Below are positions 36,601 through 41,920 of a DNA stretch of 64,000 nucleotides, piece by piece (within the stretch, counting starts at the first letter, position 1; the number at the start of each line of letters is the position of its first letter). This DNA is from Flagellimonas aequoris (lineage in GTDB: Bacteria; Bacteroidota; Bacteroidia; Flavobacteriales; Flavobacteriaceae), in assembly GCF_003584165.1 (NCBI RefSeq), contig NZ_QXFJ01000011.1:62001-126000 (forward strand), in the 5' to 3' direction. The notes under the pieces are model-generated. The model had not been told where the DNA came from and did no database searches. It saw only the letters and a list, made by a program, of their open reading frames with translations. The translations under genes were made by a program, and so were the position numbers.

Positions 36601-38819
36601 GTGTAACCTGTACCAATGACCAAGGTGAGATATTGGTGGCCCCAACAGGTGGATATGCCCCTTATGACATCATATTGACCAATACCTCAACAACCCAAGT
36701 ATACACGGCGAACAATGTGAGCAGCTATGTTTTTACAGGGCTTGCTGCCGGCGCATATGAAGTTAGGGTTACCGATAATGGTGGTTGTGAAGTAGTTGAC
36801 AACTCACTTACATTGTTCTTGCCAACACCCATAACTGCCGATATTGATGCCGCTCCGATTGACTTGACCTGTTACGGAGACGAAAGTGCCTCTGTATGGG
36901 CCTACAATGTTGCGGGAGGTGAAGGTTCTTATGTATATCAGTTGAACATCTATGATGCAACAGGAACCAACATTGTCTTCACAACAGGAGAGCAAGGCAA
37001 CAATACCTTTACTGGGTTGGGTGCTGGTATTTACAGCATCACCGTATCCGATGGATGGAACTGCGGTGTGGAAACCCCACAGGTCACCATCAATGAGCCA
37101 ACTGAAGTTATGGCTTCTTTGGTACAGGTTACTGAAATGACTTGTCTTAATGATGCCGAAATTCGATTGACCGCCGGAGGAGGAAATGGTTCCTACGAAT
37201 ACAGTAGCGACAACATCAACTTTACACCGATGGGTGGTAATTCCGTTACCCTTACCGTTGGAGCTGGTGTATACCAATTCTATGTACGTGACACCAACGG
37301 TTGTGAGGCTGAAATTTCCAATCAGGTGAGTATAGATCCTATTCCACCATTGACTTTGAATATTGACGAATCTGCAGCCATAATCAATTGTATGGGTGAA
37401 GCATCGGCAACCATCATTGCATCGGCAACTGGTGGTCTGGGTAACTACAACTATGAACTGTTCTCCGATGCTGCATTGACAAACTTGTTGGCCGGACCAC
37501 AAACCAGTGGCACCTTCAACATGTTATCGGCTGGCAGCTATTATGTTCGAGTAACCAGTGAGGACTGTGTGGAGGTTTCTCCAGAAATTGTAATCGTGGA
37601 CCCAGCTCCATTACAGGTTGATAATCAAGATTTCTCCAATGTTACCTGTTCCGGAATGGACGATGGTACCATTACTGTGGAAGTTTCCGGAGGTACTGGA
37701 CAGATTCTTTATGCCATTTCTCCAAACTTGGATCAATTCGATACTGAAAATACCTTTACCGATTTGGCTCCTGGTATCTATGATGTGATTGCACAGGATG
37801 TGAACGGATGTTTCATCACCTTCCAATTCGAAATCACTCAACCAGAACCTATTCAGGCCGAAGCAGTGAACATTATGCACGAAGTATGCTACAACAGTGC
37901 CGATGGTTCGTTTGAATTGCAGATCACTGGAGGAACTGCACCTTATGAAACCAGTCTGGACTCCAATGCAGATGCAGATTTTGTACAAGACCAGTTCTTG
38001 TTCCAAAACCTTTCTGCAGGTACCCATGTGGTCTTTATTAGGGATGCCCAAGGTTGTGATACCAATGTGTTTGTAGAAATTGAACCCGGAGTGAACCTTG
38101 CTGCTACCGTTACCCCAATGTACGAGTGTACTGGTAATATTCCTGATAACTATCTGGATATTGTGTTCGAAGATCCTTCGGTTTCGGCAGACGTATTGTA
38201 TGCTTTGGATTCCACCGATCCCGCTGATATGCAATTGACCGCAGATTATAGAAACATGGCACCTGGTGACCATTATATCACCATTGCACATGCTAATGGA
38301 TGTATGGTAACCTATGACTTTACCATTGAAGGCTACGAGCCGCTTACCTTGGTATTGGAGAACAATATCATCAACCAGATTTCTGCCGTTGCAAACGGTG
38401 GTGTGGAAGAATATACCTTCTATTTCAACGATCACAACAATGGTAGTGATAACATCTTCTACATTAACCGAACTGACACATACACGGTTACCGTGATTGA
38501 TCAGAACGGTTGTGAGGTGCAGGCACAGATATTTATGGAATTTATAGATGTGGAATTCCCTAGTTTCTTTACACCAGATGGTGATGGATTGAACGATACC
38601 TGGATTCCAGATCATTTAGAAGGCTTCCCCAATGCACTAATTAAGATTTACGATCGTTATGGTAGAGTAGTGGAAGAGATGACCCGCGATACCCAAGGTT
38701 GGGATGGTGATTATGACGGAAAACCATTGCCAACGGGTGACTACTGGTATGTAGTTAAATTGAAAGGTGATCTTGACGATCGTGAGTTCGTGGGCCACTT
38801 CACCCTATATCGACAATAA
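24609..38819 (+). CDS. Giant SprB-like repeat adhesin with T9SS type-B sorting domain
   Basis: 4736 residues in one uninterrupted frame. A signal peptide (ends 'FTGEAQ') comes first. An N-terminal beta-rich module (~30-360) precedes a DUF11-like domain (~366-460, 'LDYVLRFQNVGNDDAVNYTI'). From ~820 to ~4640 there are about 40 SprB-type repeats, each opening with a Cys ('ITC.G..DG') and closing with 'V.D.NGC'. The array is interrupted at ~1810-2010 by a non-repeat beta-sandwich-like segment ('ISLWAFNLLRTG', 'NNLDIVIRTN', 'IAIDDIEAF'). The end (~4648-4736) is a CHU_C domain ('FFTPDGDGLNDTW', 'IKIYDRYGRVV'). SprB of Flavobacterium johnsoniae is the mobile adhesin of gliding; here adhesion to surfaces or polysaccharide is inferred. 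The SprF-like gene follows 19 bases later. Confidence 0.9.
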   Translation: MKQSLLRWGIAACILLFYFTGEAQVKNNFEVRYENKLKGDLTFIANNIVNRDGSTTDPEDPYNSTGSSSSYNDDLNMQYIDIDGDSNTFSSSSATLSVPDPDCSLIRYAGLYWSAVYKGSNRSDFNQVKFQVPGGSYVDLTADEILFDGYNDSDFGNYSPYACYKDVTSLLTALPNPDGEYFVANVRASSGSSITGGISGGWTLIVVYENPTLPGKYITTFDGYAGIKSGQTVDIPFSGFTTLPSPFPVNAKLGVAALEGDNKISGDQLAIKADSNGSFTTLSNTVNPSNNFFNSNITIEGSIVTTRNPNSTNTLGWDVDLFTIPNPNQTVIPNDETGATLRASSTQDKYDIFFTSLDVEIIEPLMNLAKTVEDIGGNDITGQGVHLGQYLDYVLRFQNVGNDDAVNYTIKDVLPINVTLDEASITMPAGVTYTYDPLTRTIEFTIPDSIVEEGDPAATIRMRVQVAENCFDFIDACTDIIQNLAYSTYRGAINTAQITDDPSVSDFDGCGFGTPGATNFLLDDLSACNFSRTVQLCGDDVLLDAGDNFDNYIWYRDENGNNQIDIGTDTVITDANSDGDPSTMLVSEVGTYLVDKQVADPCKDFMEIIVVELFGSVQSNPITALINDTSNTIDGDVIVCPNDGSETPEIFLCGLNDTELIQINIPDATSIVWEQLDEASCPAVTDGCANTNAGCTWNTVDTGNDFLASNSGQYRLVINYQNGCFSRFYFNIYKNPLDPQYTSSDIICNTPGNITVTNMPLTYEFQLVNQTTGTVLVPYQSNPSFDIATNGAYMVEMRQQGVTDGCVFVLDNIGILDRDFQVDVTTKDTDCNGLGEISISILNVEPQYYYEVSLGGTVVDTYGPSTDNNYTFENLNDGVYDISVSTDDGCTYTQQVTINDFTDLELTARVSQHITCKEGNILMESTGGKTPHTYAIWSYVDEGGNTVISYPSVTDVPASAFQTSQIFDIYDPGQYTFIVVDRNNCYDISNTVTIEFRPAADFNATSTTDVLCYGEATGTINFNLVNSNGYQLTYYLFDATGFDENNYNYANALATNASGNFPGLTSGDYVVVINQRKGSASCDYFEYHTISAPSFALDADAVLIQGYTCLQDGIIEAQNVTGGTSPYQYSIDGVTFGASPTFPNLTDGTYSITVRDDNGCTFVTNSITIDPLDPPTDLSFSATNPLCPTFVSDVTVTPTGGTPGLVYEIISPAGSAVNNGNNATFAGLSPGTYLFRVTDANGCVYDESFTIDPVTEISVVGQLVSNITCFGASDGEILYTVASFNTDYDYTVTGPANFSGSAQTNGTISLTGLAEGTYTISVTDNFTNCTDTTNVTIAAPPAAITAPVTVNQPTCLANGDATIVASGGWGSYTYEITSAPAGYVLTGPQSNGLFANLNIGGTYTFTVTDANGCVLTDTFDIVPAVAPVLAIVPNDICYDDAVGLTLTANVTSGGDGNYEYSLNGGPYGSSNVFTGLGPGTYTIAVRDGNDCTDTETITIDPELSVVASAPNITACTTDTDVTITAAGGDGNYVYAVVANGVTPVAGDFSTTNPISVTGAGDYDVYVRDNGGASGYCEASYDITITQDPPLVISVTDTGILCSGESQAQITITASGGEAPYMYSINNGATYQPSNTFVNQPAGSYNIRVRDANNCEVTQIYTITEPLTLSASAAVTALAECYPGMGAEVRITNAIGGTAPYEYSFDGGSTYGASSIGYLLPGTHTLYIRDANLCSYPMTVTIDPEPTPPTATTSIDYECDGEGTITVTPSSTDFDYTYEIDGNPNTPDTSNIFSDVAVGSHTITVNYTSNIAPSPSVLLLETFGTGPNTSIPEVDPAYCYEPQNGAVNSCGWGIDTHIQDGEYSVTQTIVNPYGTWRNPNDHSGLANGRFLAMNVGGAVGPNGIIYAKRNIEVVPNRDITISLWAFNLLRTGTSGADPDIDIQLVDGGGTVIASTTTGNVPKNNDANDWQNYTVTLNPGANNNLDIVIRTNSAVTGGNDIAIDDIEAFQTPEVCTDSLTLNVTVEDGHAFDAAITNFTNLTCNGAADGSITFEAENFDPATGFTYQVDGGAVSTAQFASPITVNGLAAGNHTITIVDLRDPACSVVLNQTLTEPAVLDVTASITTQLTCTNGGAVITAAATGGTPTYQYQLEDGVGGILVAFQSSTVFNGLTAGDYVVRARDTNLCEDVMTVMTVVAPTPIVFTSTPTACYSGNNDGSIQVDVTSGNGNYQFSLNGGPWMTPTPATGTTYTFGNLTAGTYTIDVRDQYGCLGVQQNVTIVDALVAQVQVVDVSSCADGSITVTASGGSPTLQYAFVLTGGDPTGLFAASNVYAVTTGNDGTYDVYVRDNSATSPYCEYMETVTVNPGVPLTMTATPTDPQCHDGTGSIFVDITSGLAPYTIQIIDLDNGGASNQTNTNVLASTRTYYNLMPGNYTINVTDAAGCTVTDTQTINNPDELTGVVSGITPPTCTGLASDFGFGFSGYPTTLGTIEFSADGGTTWIGDNSNPGVSDQFTGYNSGDTVYPSMRTVDGLGNTLCQTDLPPFIIPYPLDDLDITISALVVNCNELQVTVQGSEGSPGYDYAYSDDPANFNPATATWFAGGSVDNLGNPVTAGYGMYQWTGLVPGRTYVFYVRDSGGCVRQSNVNVNDLITVPLEITSTITPSCFGLSNGSITYTVTDNQAPFETQFRWNFYDMSSGSPVLVSSSGIVPYASPQDITLTGLPAGNYYIEVIEVDGSNVDSCVGATENELLEELDPLSGTPMVLQNISCNAPGLIQIQNPLGGGGIYTYTVTGPAGFTTITATTDNPIEIPANSPAGNYDVTMQDQFGCGVNLGTVPLTLTPNPTIDSVVIDNCATPITVTINATSAAAQIFYSLDGGATYVDNGGVFNNVAPGSYNVAIIDSNGCMDTDTIVVHAPLEFTAIQTVALDCEPGSAANAEIEITVIAGSGNYEYMIDGPGTNDQARTVLPSNPFTWTNAAAAGSYSVIVFDMGTAPPNCSKTITIDVPDAPLPSFTETHMDVTCNGGSDGSITLHEVDNGVGPLTFTLSPMPAGAVLNGTTFENLPAGTYSVRGVGTNSCFDDIFNIIIGEPATIVVPAPTVVEFGCTAGNNTNNATITVDTASITGGSGTYVIYEFINDAGSVVVQSGSNPVYTETNINGGSYTINVYDENGCLGTTTAVIAPFDSLDSANIVVDAVATCVTGEDITITAIGSITNSTTDPANYEFRELPSGTFQASGSFTGLSVGVHTFEVRNTVTGCILTVSHEVADPEILDLLVVGTTNITCYGDTDGTVELNLVDASNVTYPSATSYTLYYDINHTPTNLADDVVTTGSDADGSFTITGLAAGTYYIEVTDTNPPGSACVYSESFNIAGPAAAIAGARVVTDITCVGNDGAIQVTNVTGGWGGYSYYVGTSSPTGPGDYVASPSFTGLAAGTYEIWVIDSSGCEQLIDTVSLANPTPITATLQINQENCTNLQGEIEVVGTAGGQGSNYTYQLIRNGSNVGSPQTSPTFSGLGAGSYEVLIADQWTCTTTIGPVVLTNAMTANATVVKPIDCTVNPGGQITINVSGGSSNLTFDVVYPDGVTTASNATGVFTGLIQPGVYTFTITDNDTATPCTFVVTQELDDKVDPIIDDVLIDDVNCNGGSDGSLTVVLDPATIVDPVYTYELYRMSNLGTPYRFAQSSPVFDNLPADSYRVRVISSRACEDTFDVTVGQPAPLTASAVATDFVCNPNNAVNTSTITISPVGGTGPYFYSRDNVNFQSSNSIPVVDTGVDQNITLYVRDSNGCTTTTSVMIPTINKFSVAVTQTTAISCANFEEVLLTVTDNGDVTNTYTFELLPVGNTYGTLTGTPTSTTATFELNAPGTYTFRVTDNTTGCYVTTVAYTIPPYDTIDVTATATSPAMCFGDAGTLEINITGYTGAYDYEVFMANGTTTGIVGSGNTSTNPLSITDPALVGGNYFVRVTETGYPFCAEDSNTITIVSPSSPLAFVPQQVASVTCTNDQGEILVAPTGGYAPYDIILTNTSTTQVYTANNVSSYVFTGLAAGAYEVRVTDNGGCEVVDNSLTLFLPTPITADIDAAPIDLTCYGDESASVWAYNVAGGEGSYVYQLNIYDATGTNIVFTTGEQGNNTFTGLGAGIYSITVSDGWNCGVETPQVTINEPTEVMASLVQVTEMTCLNDAEIRLTAGGGNGSYEYSSDNINFTPMGGNSVTLTVGAGVYQFYVRDTNGCEAEISNQVSIDPIPPLTLNIDESAAIINCMGEASATIIASATGGLGNYNYELFSDAALTNLLAGPQTSGTFNMLSAGSYYVRVTSEDCVEVSPEIVIVDPAPLQVDNQDFSNVTCSGMDDGTITVEVSGGTGQILYAISPNLDQFDTENTFTDLAPGIYDVIAQDVNGCFITFQFEITQPEPIQAEAVNIMHEVCYNSADGSFELQITGGTAPYETSLDSNADADFVQDQFLFQNLSAGTHVVFIRDAQGCDTNVFVEIEPGVNLAATVTPMYECTGNIPDNYLDIVFEDPSVSADVLYALDSTDPADMQLTADYRNMAPGDHYITIAHANGCMVTYDFTIEGYEPLTLVLENNIINQISAVANGGVEEYTFYFNDHNNGSDNIFYINRTDTYTVTVIDQNGCEVQAQIFMEFIDVEFPSFFTPDGDGLNDTWIPDHLEGFPNALIKIYDRYGRVVEEMTRDTQGWDGDYDGKPLPTGDYWYVVKLKGDLDDREFVGHFTLYRQ
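27070..38540 (+). repeat. Coding tandem array of about 40 diverged SprB-type repeats
   Basis: Units of roughly 70-110 codons within the giant adhesin. Each shows an opening '(I/V)TC.G..DG.I', a central 'Y.Y.....G', 'F..L..G.Y.I.V.D' and a closing 'NGC'. The count is by eye from the closing motif. Units are diverged at DNA level; no long identical stretches were noticed. The array is interrupted at about 30040-30650 by an unrelated domain. Confidence 0.8.
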
Positions 38820-38838
38820 CGCTTAACCTGCTGACCCC

Positions 38839-39789
38839 ATGTTCAAAAAAGTATATTCAACTGTCTTCCTTTTTTTGTTGGCGCTTTGTGCCAGTGGACA
38901 GGAGTTGACCATACCACAACTATCACAATATATTGCAGATAACCCCTTTATCATGTCCCCGACCTATGCAGGTATCGGGGACCACATAAAGGTTCGTCTC
39001 AATGGTCTTACTCAATGGGTGGGCATCAAGGACGCTCCGGACACCCAGACCTTGGCAGCTGATGCCAGGATAGGAAACCGCTCCGGTGTTGGTATGTTGT
39101 TATATAACGATAGTAACGGGGAAACCAAACAAAGGGGGGCAAGGGTTTCTTTTGCACACCACCTTACTTTGGACAGGTATGATGATATCTTTCTTTCTTT
39201 TGGTATCTCGTACAACTTTAACCAGTTCCGCATCGATGTGGAGAACTTTAATGCCAACAATGGCCAGCTTCCCACAGACGATAAGGCGACAACCAACCAC
39301 AACTTTGATCTTGGTGTTTTGTACCGATACGATAAGTTCTATTTCAGTCTGAATGCCTCCAACGTGCTCAACAAAAATTTAGAGCGGTTCAATCCCACTT
39401 TTGAGCCCAATACCTTAAGGAACTATTATGTGTACACAGGTTATAGTATCTCCAAGAGCAAGAACAGTAAATTGGAGATAGAGCCTTCCGTTTTCTTTCA
39501 ATGGTTTGAAAGCGATGGTCGTTCCGTAACCGATCTTAACGCCAAGTTCCGCTTTCACGATTTTGAGGATTATTACTATGTTGGGCTTACCTATCGCTTT
39601 TTGAACGATCAGTTGGGAGAACCTCTTTACATTGCCCCAATTGCCGGGTTTAAAAAGAACAATTTTTATTTTGGATACTCCTATCAGATCATTACCAACG
39701 AAATTTTGGGATATAGTACTGGTACACACGTTCTTACGGTAGGGATGGATCTCTTCCAAGGAATCAGTAACTGTAGGTGTATGTATTGA
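38839..39789 (+). CDS. PorP/SprF family T9SS outer-membrane protein
   Basis: 316 residues: signal peptide (ends 'LCASGQ'), then a beta-barrel of PorP/SprF type with 'LSQYIADNPFIMSPTYAGIG', 'LNGLTQWVGIKDAP', 'DARIGNRSGVGMLLYND' and 'NFYFGYSYQI', ending 'GISNCRCMY'. In F. johnsoniae, SprF is encoded just downstream of sprB and is needed for SprB to reach the surface. The same order here makes it the dedicated partner of the giant adhesin. Unlike the PorP gene at 22523 it has no extra C-terminal domains. It is the last gene of the operon; a folB promoter begins in its stop region. Confidence 0.9.
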   Translation: MFKKVYSTVFLFLLALCASGQELTIPQLSQYIADNPFIMSPTYAGIGDHIKVRLNGLTQWVGIKDAPDTQTLAADARIGNRSGVGMLLYNDSNGETKQRGARVSFAHHLTLDRYDDIFLSFGISYNFNQFRIDVENFNANNGQLPTDDKATTNHNFDLGVLYRYDKFYFSLNASNVLNKNLERFNPTFEPNTLRNYYVYTGYSISKSKNSKLEIEPSVFFQWFESDGRSVTDLNAKFRFHDFEDYYYVGLTYRFLNDQLGEPLYIAPIAGFKKNNFYFGYSYQIITNEILGYSTGTHVLTVGMDLFQGISNCRCMY

Positions 39790-39814
39790 TTTAGCCCGTT
39801 TTATCCTATTTTTG
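39786..39814 (+). promoter_or_regulatory. folB promoter (-33 TTG, 18-base spacer, -7 TATTTTTG)
   Basis: TTG at 39786-39788 overlaps the sprF-like stop codon. TATTTTTG at 39807-39814 is an exact TAnnTTTG match. The spacing fits Bacteroidota promoters, so folB need not depend on read-through from the adhesin operon. Confidence 0.65.
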
Positions 39815-39834
39815 CCGTTCTTAAAGGCATCTCT

Positions 39835-40191
39835 GTGGGAAAAATTAAGCTAAAGAACATCCGTATCCACTCCAACCATGGTTGTTTAAAGGAAGAAATG
39901 CTCATCGGTAGCGACTATCGGGTAGACCTTGAAGTGACCGCCGATCTTGCCCGACCTGCTTTATCTGACAAGCTAGACGAAACAGTAGACTATGTGCACC
40001 TCAACAACATTGTAAAAGAAGAAATGTCCGTGCGTTCCAACCTGTTGGAACATGTTGCCAAACGTATCATTGATCGCATTCTTGAGGAGATTTTGGAAGT
40101 GACCGAAGTTGAGGTTGAGGTAGCAAAAATAAATCCGCCCATAGGCGGAGATGTGGAGAGTGTTTCGGTGAAACTCGGATTTACTCGATGA
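39835..40191 (+). CDS. folB: Dihydroneopterin aldolase
   Basis: 118 residues. Converts 7,8-dihydroneopterin to 6-hydroxymethyl-7,8-dihydropterin and glycolaldehyde in folate synthesis; cytosolic octamer in known members. Family blocks: 'IKLKNIRIHSNHGCLKEEML', 'YRVDLEV', 'LDETVDYVHLNNIV', 'LLEHVAKRIIDRIL' and 'VEVEVAKINPPIGGDVESVS', the last carrying the conserved K-x-x-P-P near the C-terminus. The start codon is GTG, 20 bases after a full TTG/TATTTTTG promoter. Tandem tRNA-Cys genes follow on the same strand. Confidence 0.93.
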   Translation: MGKIKLKNIRIHSNHGCLKEEMLIGSDYRVDLEVTADLARPALSDKLDETVDYVHLNNIVKEEMSVRSNLLEHVAKRIIDRILEEILEVTEVEVEVAKINPPIGGDVESVSVKLGFTR

Positions 40192-40230
40192 AACGCAGCT
40201 TTTTAAAAGCTGGTAATGTTAAACTTTTTT

Positions 40231-40238
40231 TAATTTTG
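40231..40238 (+). promoter_or_regulatory. Bacteroidota -7 box before the first tRNA
   Basis: TAATTTTG, exact TAnnTTTG match, 14 bases upstream of the tRNA 5' end at 40253. It suggests the atypical tRNA is transcribed from its own promoter. Confidence 0.5.
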
Positions 40239-40252
40239 TCTACAACTAAAAC

Positions 40253-40324
40253 GGCATTGTGGTCGAATTGGATAGACAAGGTCCCGCAAGGATTTTTATG
40301 GTGGTTCGAGTCCACCCGATGCCT
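40253..40324 (+). tRNA. tRNA-Cys (GCA) paralog with atypical anticodon loop (C33)
   Basis: A full cloverleaf folds. Acceptor GGCATTG/CGATGCC (one G-T pair), D-stem GTC/GAC with G18G19, T-arm GGTGG-TTCGAGT-CCACC, discriminator T73. The anticodon stem AGGTC/GATTT has two G-T wobbles, and the loop reads CCGCAAG: anticodon GCA but C instead of the near-universal U33. Identity elements for CysRS (GCA, U73) are present. It is 96 bases upstream of a normal tRNA-Cys. It could be a decaying duplicate or a specialised tRNA; no CCA is encoded. Confidence 0.65.
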
Positions 40325-40401
40325 CAAAGATAAACTTTTTATTAAAGTTATCCCTCTACTTATTTAGATAATTTACAGTCTAAAAATTCATAAAATATTT
40401 A

Positions 40402-40409
40402 TAGCTTTG
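40402..40409 (+). promoter_or_regulatory. Bacteroidota -7 box before the second tRNA
   Basis: TAGCTTTG, exact TAnnTTTG match, 11 bases upstream of the tRNA-Cys 5' end at 40421. The second tRNA thus has its own promoter. Confidence 0.6.
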
Positions 40410-40420
40410 CCAACCTAATT

Positions 40421-40491
40421 GGCATCGTGGCCGAGTGGCTAGGCAGAGCTCTGCAAAAGCTTGTACAGCGGTTCGAATCCGCTCGATGCCT
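40421..40491 (+). tRNA. tRNA-Cys (GCA)
   Basis: Canonical cloverleaf. Acceptor GGCATCG/CGATGCC, D-stem GCC/GGC, anticodon stem GAGCT/AGCTT with loop CTGCAAA (U33, anticodon GCA), T-arm AGCGG-TTCGAAT-CCGCT, discriminator T73 as expected for cysteine tRNAs. CCA is not encoded. It is followed immediately by a strong terminator. Confidence 0.95.
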
Positions 40492-40492
40492 C

Positions 40493-40521
40493 AAAACCCA
40501 GTACTTTGTGCTGGGTTTTTT
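40493..40521. terminator. Rho-independent terminator after tRNA-Cys
   Basis: AAAACCCAG (40493-40501) pairs with CTGGGTTTT (40511-40519) and is followed by further Ts to 40521. The A/T flanks make it usable also for the convergent LysE gene, which ends at 40523. Confidence 0.88.
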
Positions 40522-40522
40522 G

Positions 40523-41185
40523 TTATATCTTTTCTATTTTCTCTATTTCGTCCTTGATGTCGAACCTGTCCTTTGGAAGAAAACCTTTGGTAATCAATAC
40601 AATACCACAGATAATCAAAATGATACCGAGTCCTTTTTTGATGAGTACGATCCGTTCCTGGGTAAGATAACGTTTCAATTGTTTCGCCAAAATAATCTTT
40701 AAAAGATCTGTCCCGAAATACACCAAAATCACCGTACTGAAGAAGACGAACATCCTATTGGGGTCATTATCCAAACTTGGACCAACAACTATTATCAACC
40801 CCAACCAAAAGGCCAAAACCCCAATATTGATGAAATTCAATAAAAATCCCTTGGCTAAAAGACCCAGATACGTTCCTTTAGTTGCCTTTACATTGGCCCT
40901 TTTCTTTGCTTTTTTCACAAAAAGGAAGATGCCATATACCAGAAGGATCATACCACCGAAAACAAAGAGCCCAGGTTGGTTACTCAAATTTTCCAACAGT
41001 TGAAAACTACTGAAATAGGCAATGGTCAAAAAAACAATATCCGCTATAATTACTCCTATATCCAAACTTACCCCAGCCCTAAATCCTTTTGTGGCACTGG
41101 TCTCCAGCAATACAAAAAACACCGGGCCTATCATAAAGCTCAACAAAAATCCCAGAGGGATTGCTGTTTGGATATCTTCAATCAT
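40523..41185 (-). CDS. LysE family transporter
   Basis: 220 residues with about six transmembrane helices. The N-terminal 'AIPLGFLLSFMIGPVFFVLL' carries the family's 'G...S...GP.....' pattern in helix 1. 'LLLNFINIG'-like and 'GTDLLKIILAKQLKRYL' segments follow. LysE/RhtB proteins export amino acids or related small solutes across the inner membrane; the substrate cannot be told. The start lies 2 bases after the DUF2807 stop, so the two genes are one transcript (DUF2807 first). It ends at the shared terminator. Confidence 0.85.
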   Translation of the reverse strand: MIEDIQTAIPLGFLLSFMIGPVFFVLLETSATKGFRAGVSLDIGVIIADIVFLTIAYFSSFQLLENLSNQPGLFVFGGMILLVYGIFLFVKKAKKRANVKATKGTYLGLLAKGFLLNFINIGVLAFWLGLIIVVGPSLDNDPNRMFVFFSTVILVYFGTDLLKIILAKQLKRYLTQERIVLIKKGLGIILIICGIVLITKGFLPKDRFDIKDEIEKIEKI

Positions 41186-41187
41186 TT

Positions 41188-41868
41188 TTAATGTACTCTT
41201 TTTACTTTTCCGCCAAATAAAGTCTGTTCATCCATTTTTTTTGGGTCTCCATAGACCAACACCTCACCACCCGCCTTTACATTGGCCTTAACATAATCCG
41301 TGGCATAAATTTCAGCACTCCCCCCTGCATTTACGCTGATGGTGGTGAACTTCGTCTTAAAAGTCTTTCCTGTATAAATACCACCAGTGTTGATGATGAC
41401 ATCTTGCGTATTGGAAAAACCACCGGTCAATATCTTACCTCCTGAAACTGCTTTTATCAACAATTGGTCCACTTGGCAGTTGATTTCCAATTCTCCTCCT
41501 TCCTGTGCCTTAAGTTCTAAAATTTCATGCACATAGGTACCATCCGAGGAAATTCTGGCATCTTCGTTCACATCGATTACTACCAGTTCTTCTGTGTGAT
41601 ACAAATCCACATAGGTACGGTACCCACTAAAGATTTTGTCTATTTCCATCCGGATTTTGAGCACCCCATCATTGTTCACAATGGCCACTTTATCTGTGTT
41701 GGCTCCCGTAATCACCGCTTTGTTTTCTTTTCCTTTGATAAGATTTATGGAAAGTCCATCAAAACCTTTTACCTCCGTAAACTTTTGTAGGTTCTTTGTT
41801 ACGGTTGCTTCCTGTGCCTGCACACAGGAAAAGATTAGGAACAACATAACAAGTGTAATTTGTTTCAT
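41188..41868 (-). CDS. DUF2807 (head GIN domain) secreted protein
   Basis: 226 residues with a signal peptide (MKQITLVMLFLIFSCVQAQ). Then comes 'FTEVKGFDGLSINLIKGKEN' and a right-handed, repeat-like beta region ('LKAQEGGELEINCQVDQLLI', 'AVSGGKILTGGFS', 'VNAGGSAEIYATDYVKANVK'), typical of the DUF2807 'auto-transporter adhesin, head GIN' domain. Expected location is the periplasm or cell surface; the molecular role is unknown. It is co-transcribed with the LysE-like gene. Confidence 0.85.
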   Translation of the reverse strand: MKQITLVMLFLIFSCVQAQEATVTKNLQKFTEVKGFDGLSINLIKGKENKAVITGANTDKVAIVNNDGVLKIRMEIDKIFSGYRTYVDLYHTEELVVIDVNEDARISSDGTYVHEILELKAQEGGELEINCQVDQLLIKAVSGGKILTGGFSNTQDVIINTGGIYTGKTFKTKFTTISVNAGGSAEIYATDYVKANVKAGGEVLVYGDPKKMDEQTLFGGKVKRVH

Positions 41869-41920
41869 GTTATAAAAATTTGGTTCTCAATAGGATAACA
41901 AATTTTATTCCAAAATAGTA

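Noticed and set aside
27070..38540. Repeat array considered as CRISPR or a DNA satellite
   Set aside because: Units are protein-coding, in frame, ~70-110 codons and diverged at DNA level; no short identical repeats with spacers.
36804..38615. Long minus-strand frames (232 and 334 codons) opposite the giant adhesin
   Set aside because: They lie antisense to repeat-rich coding DNA whose composition suppresses antisense stops; no start context, signal or family features.
40329..40351. Stem-loop between the two tRNAs as a terminator
   Set aside because: The stem (GATAAACTTT/AAAGTTATC) has a bulge, is AT-only in its core and lacks a following T-tract.
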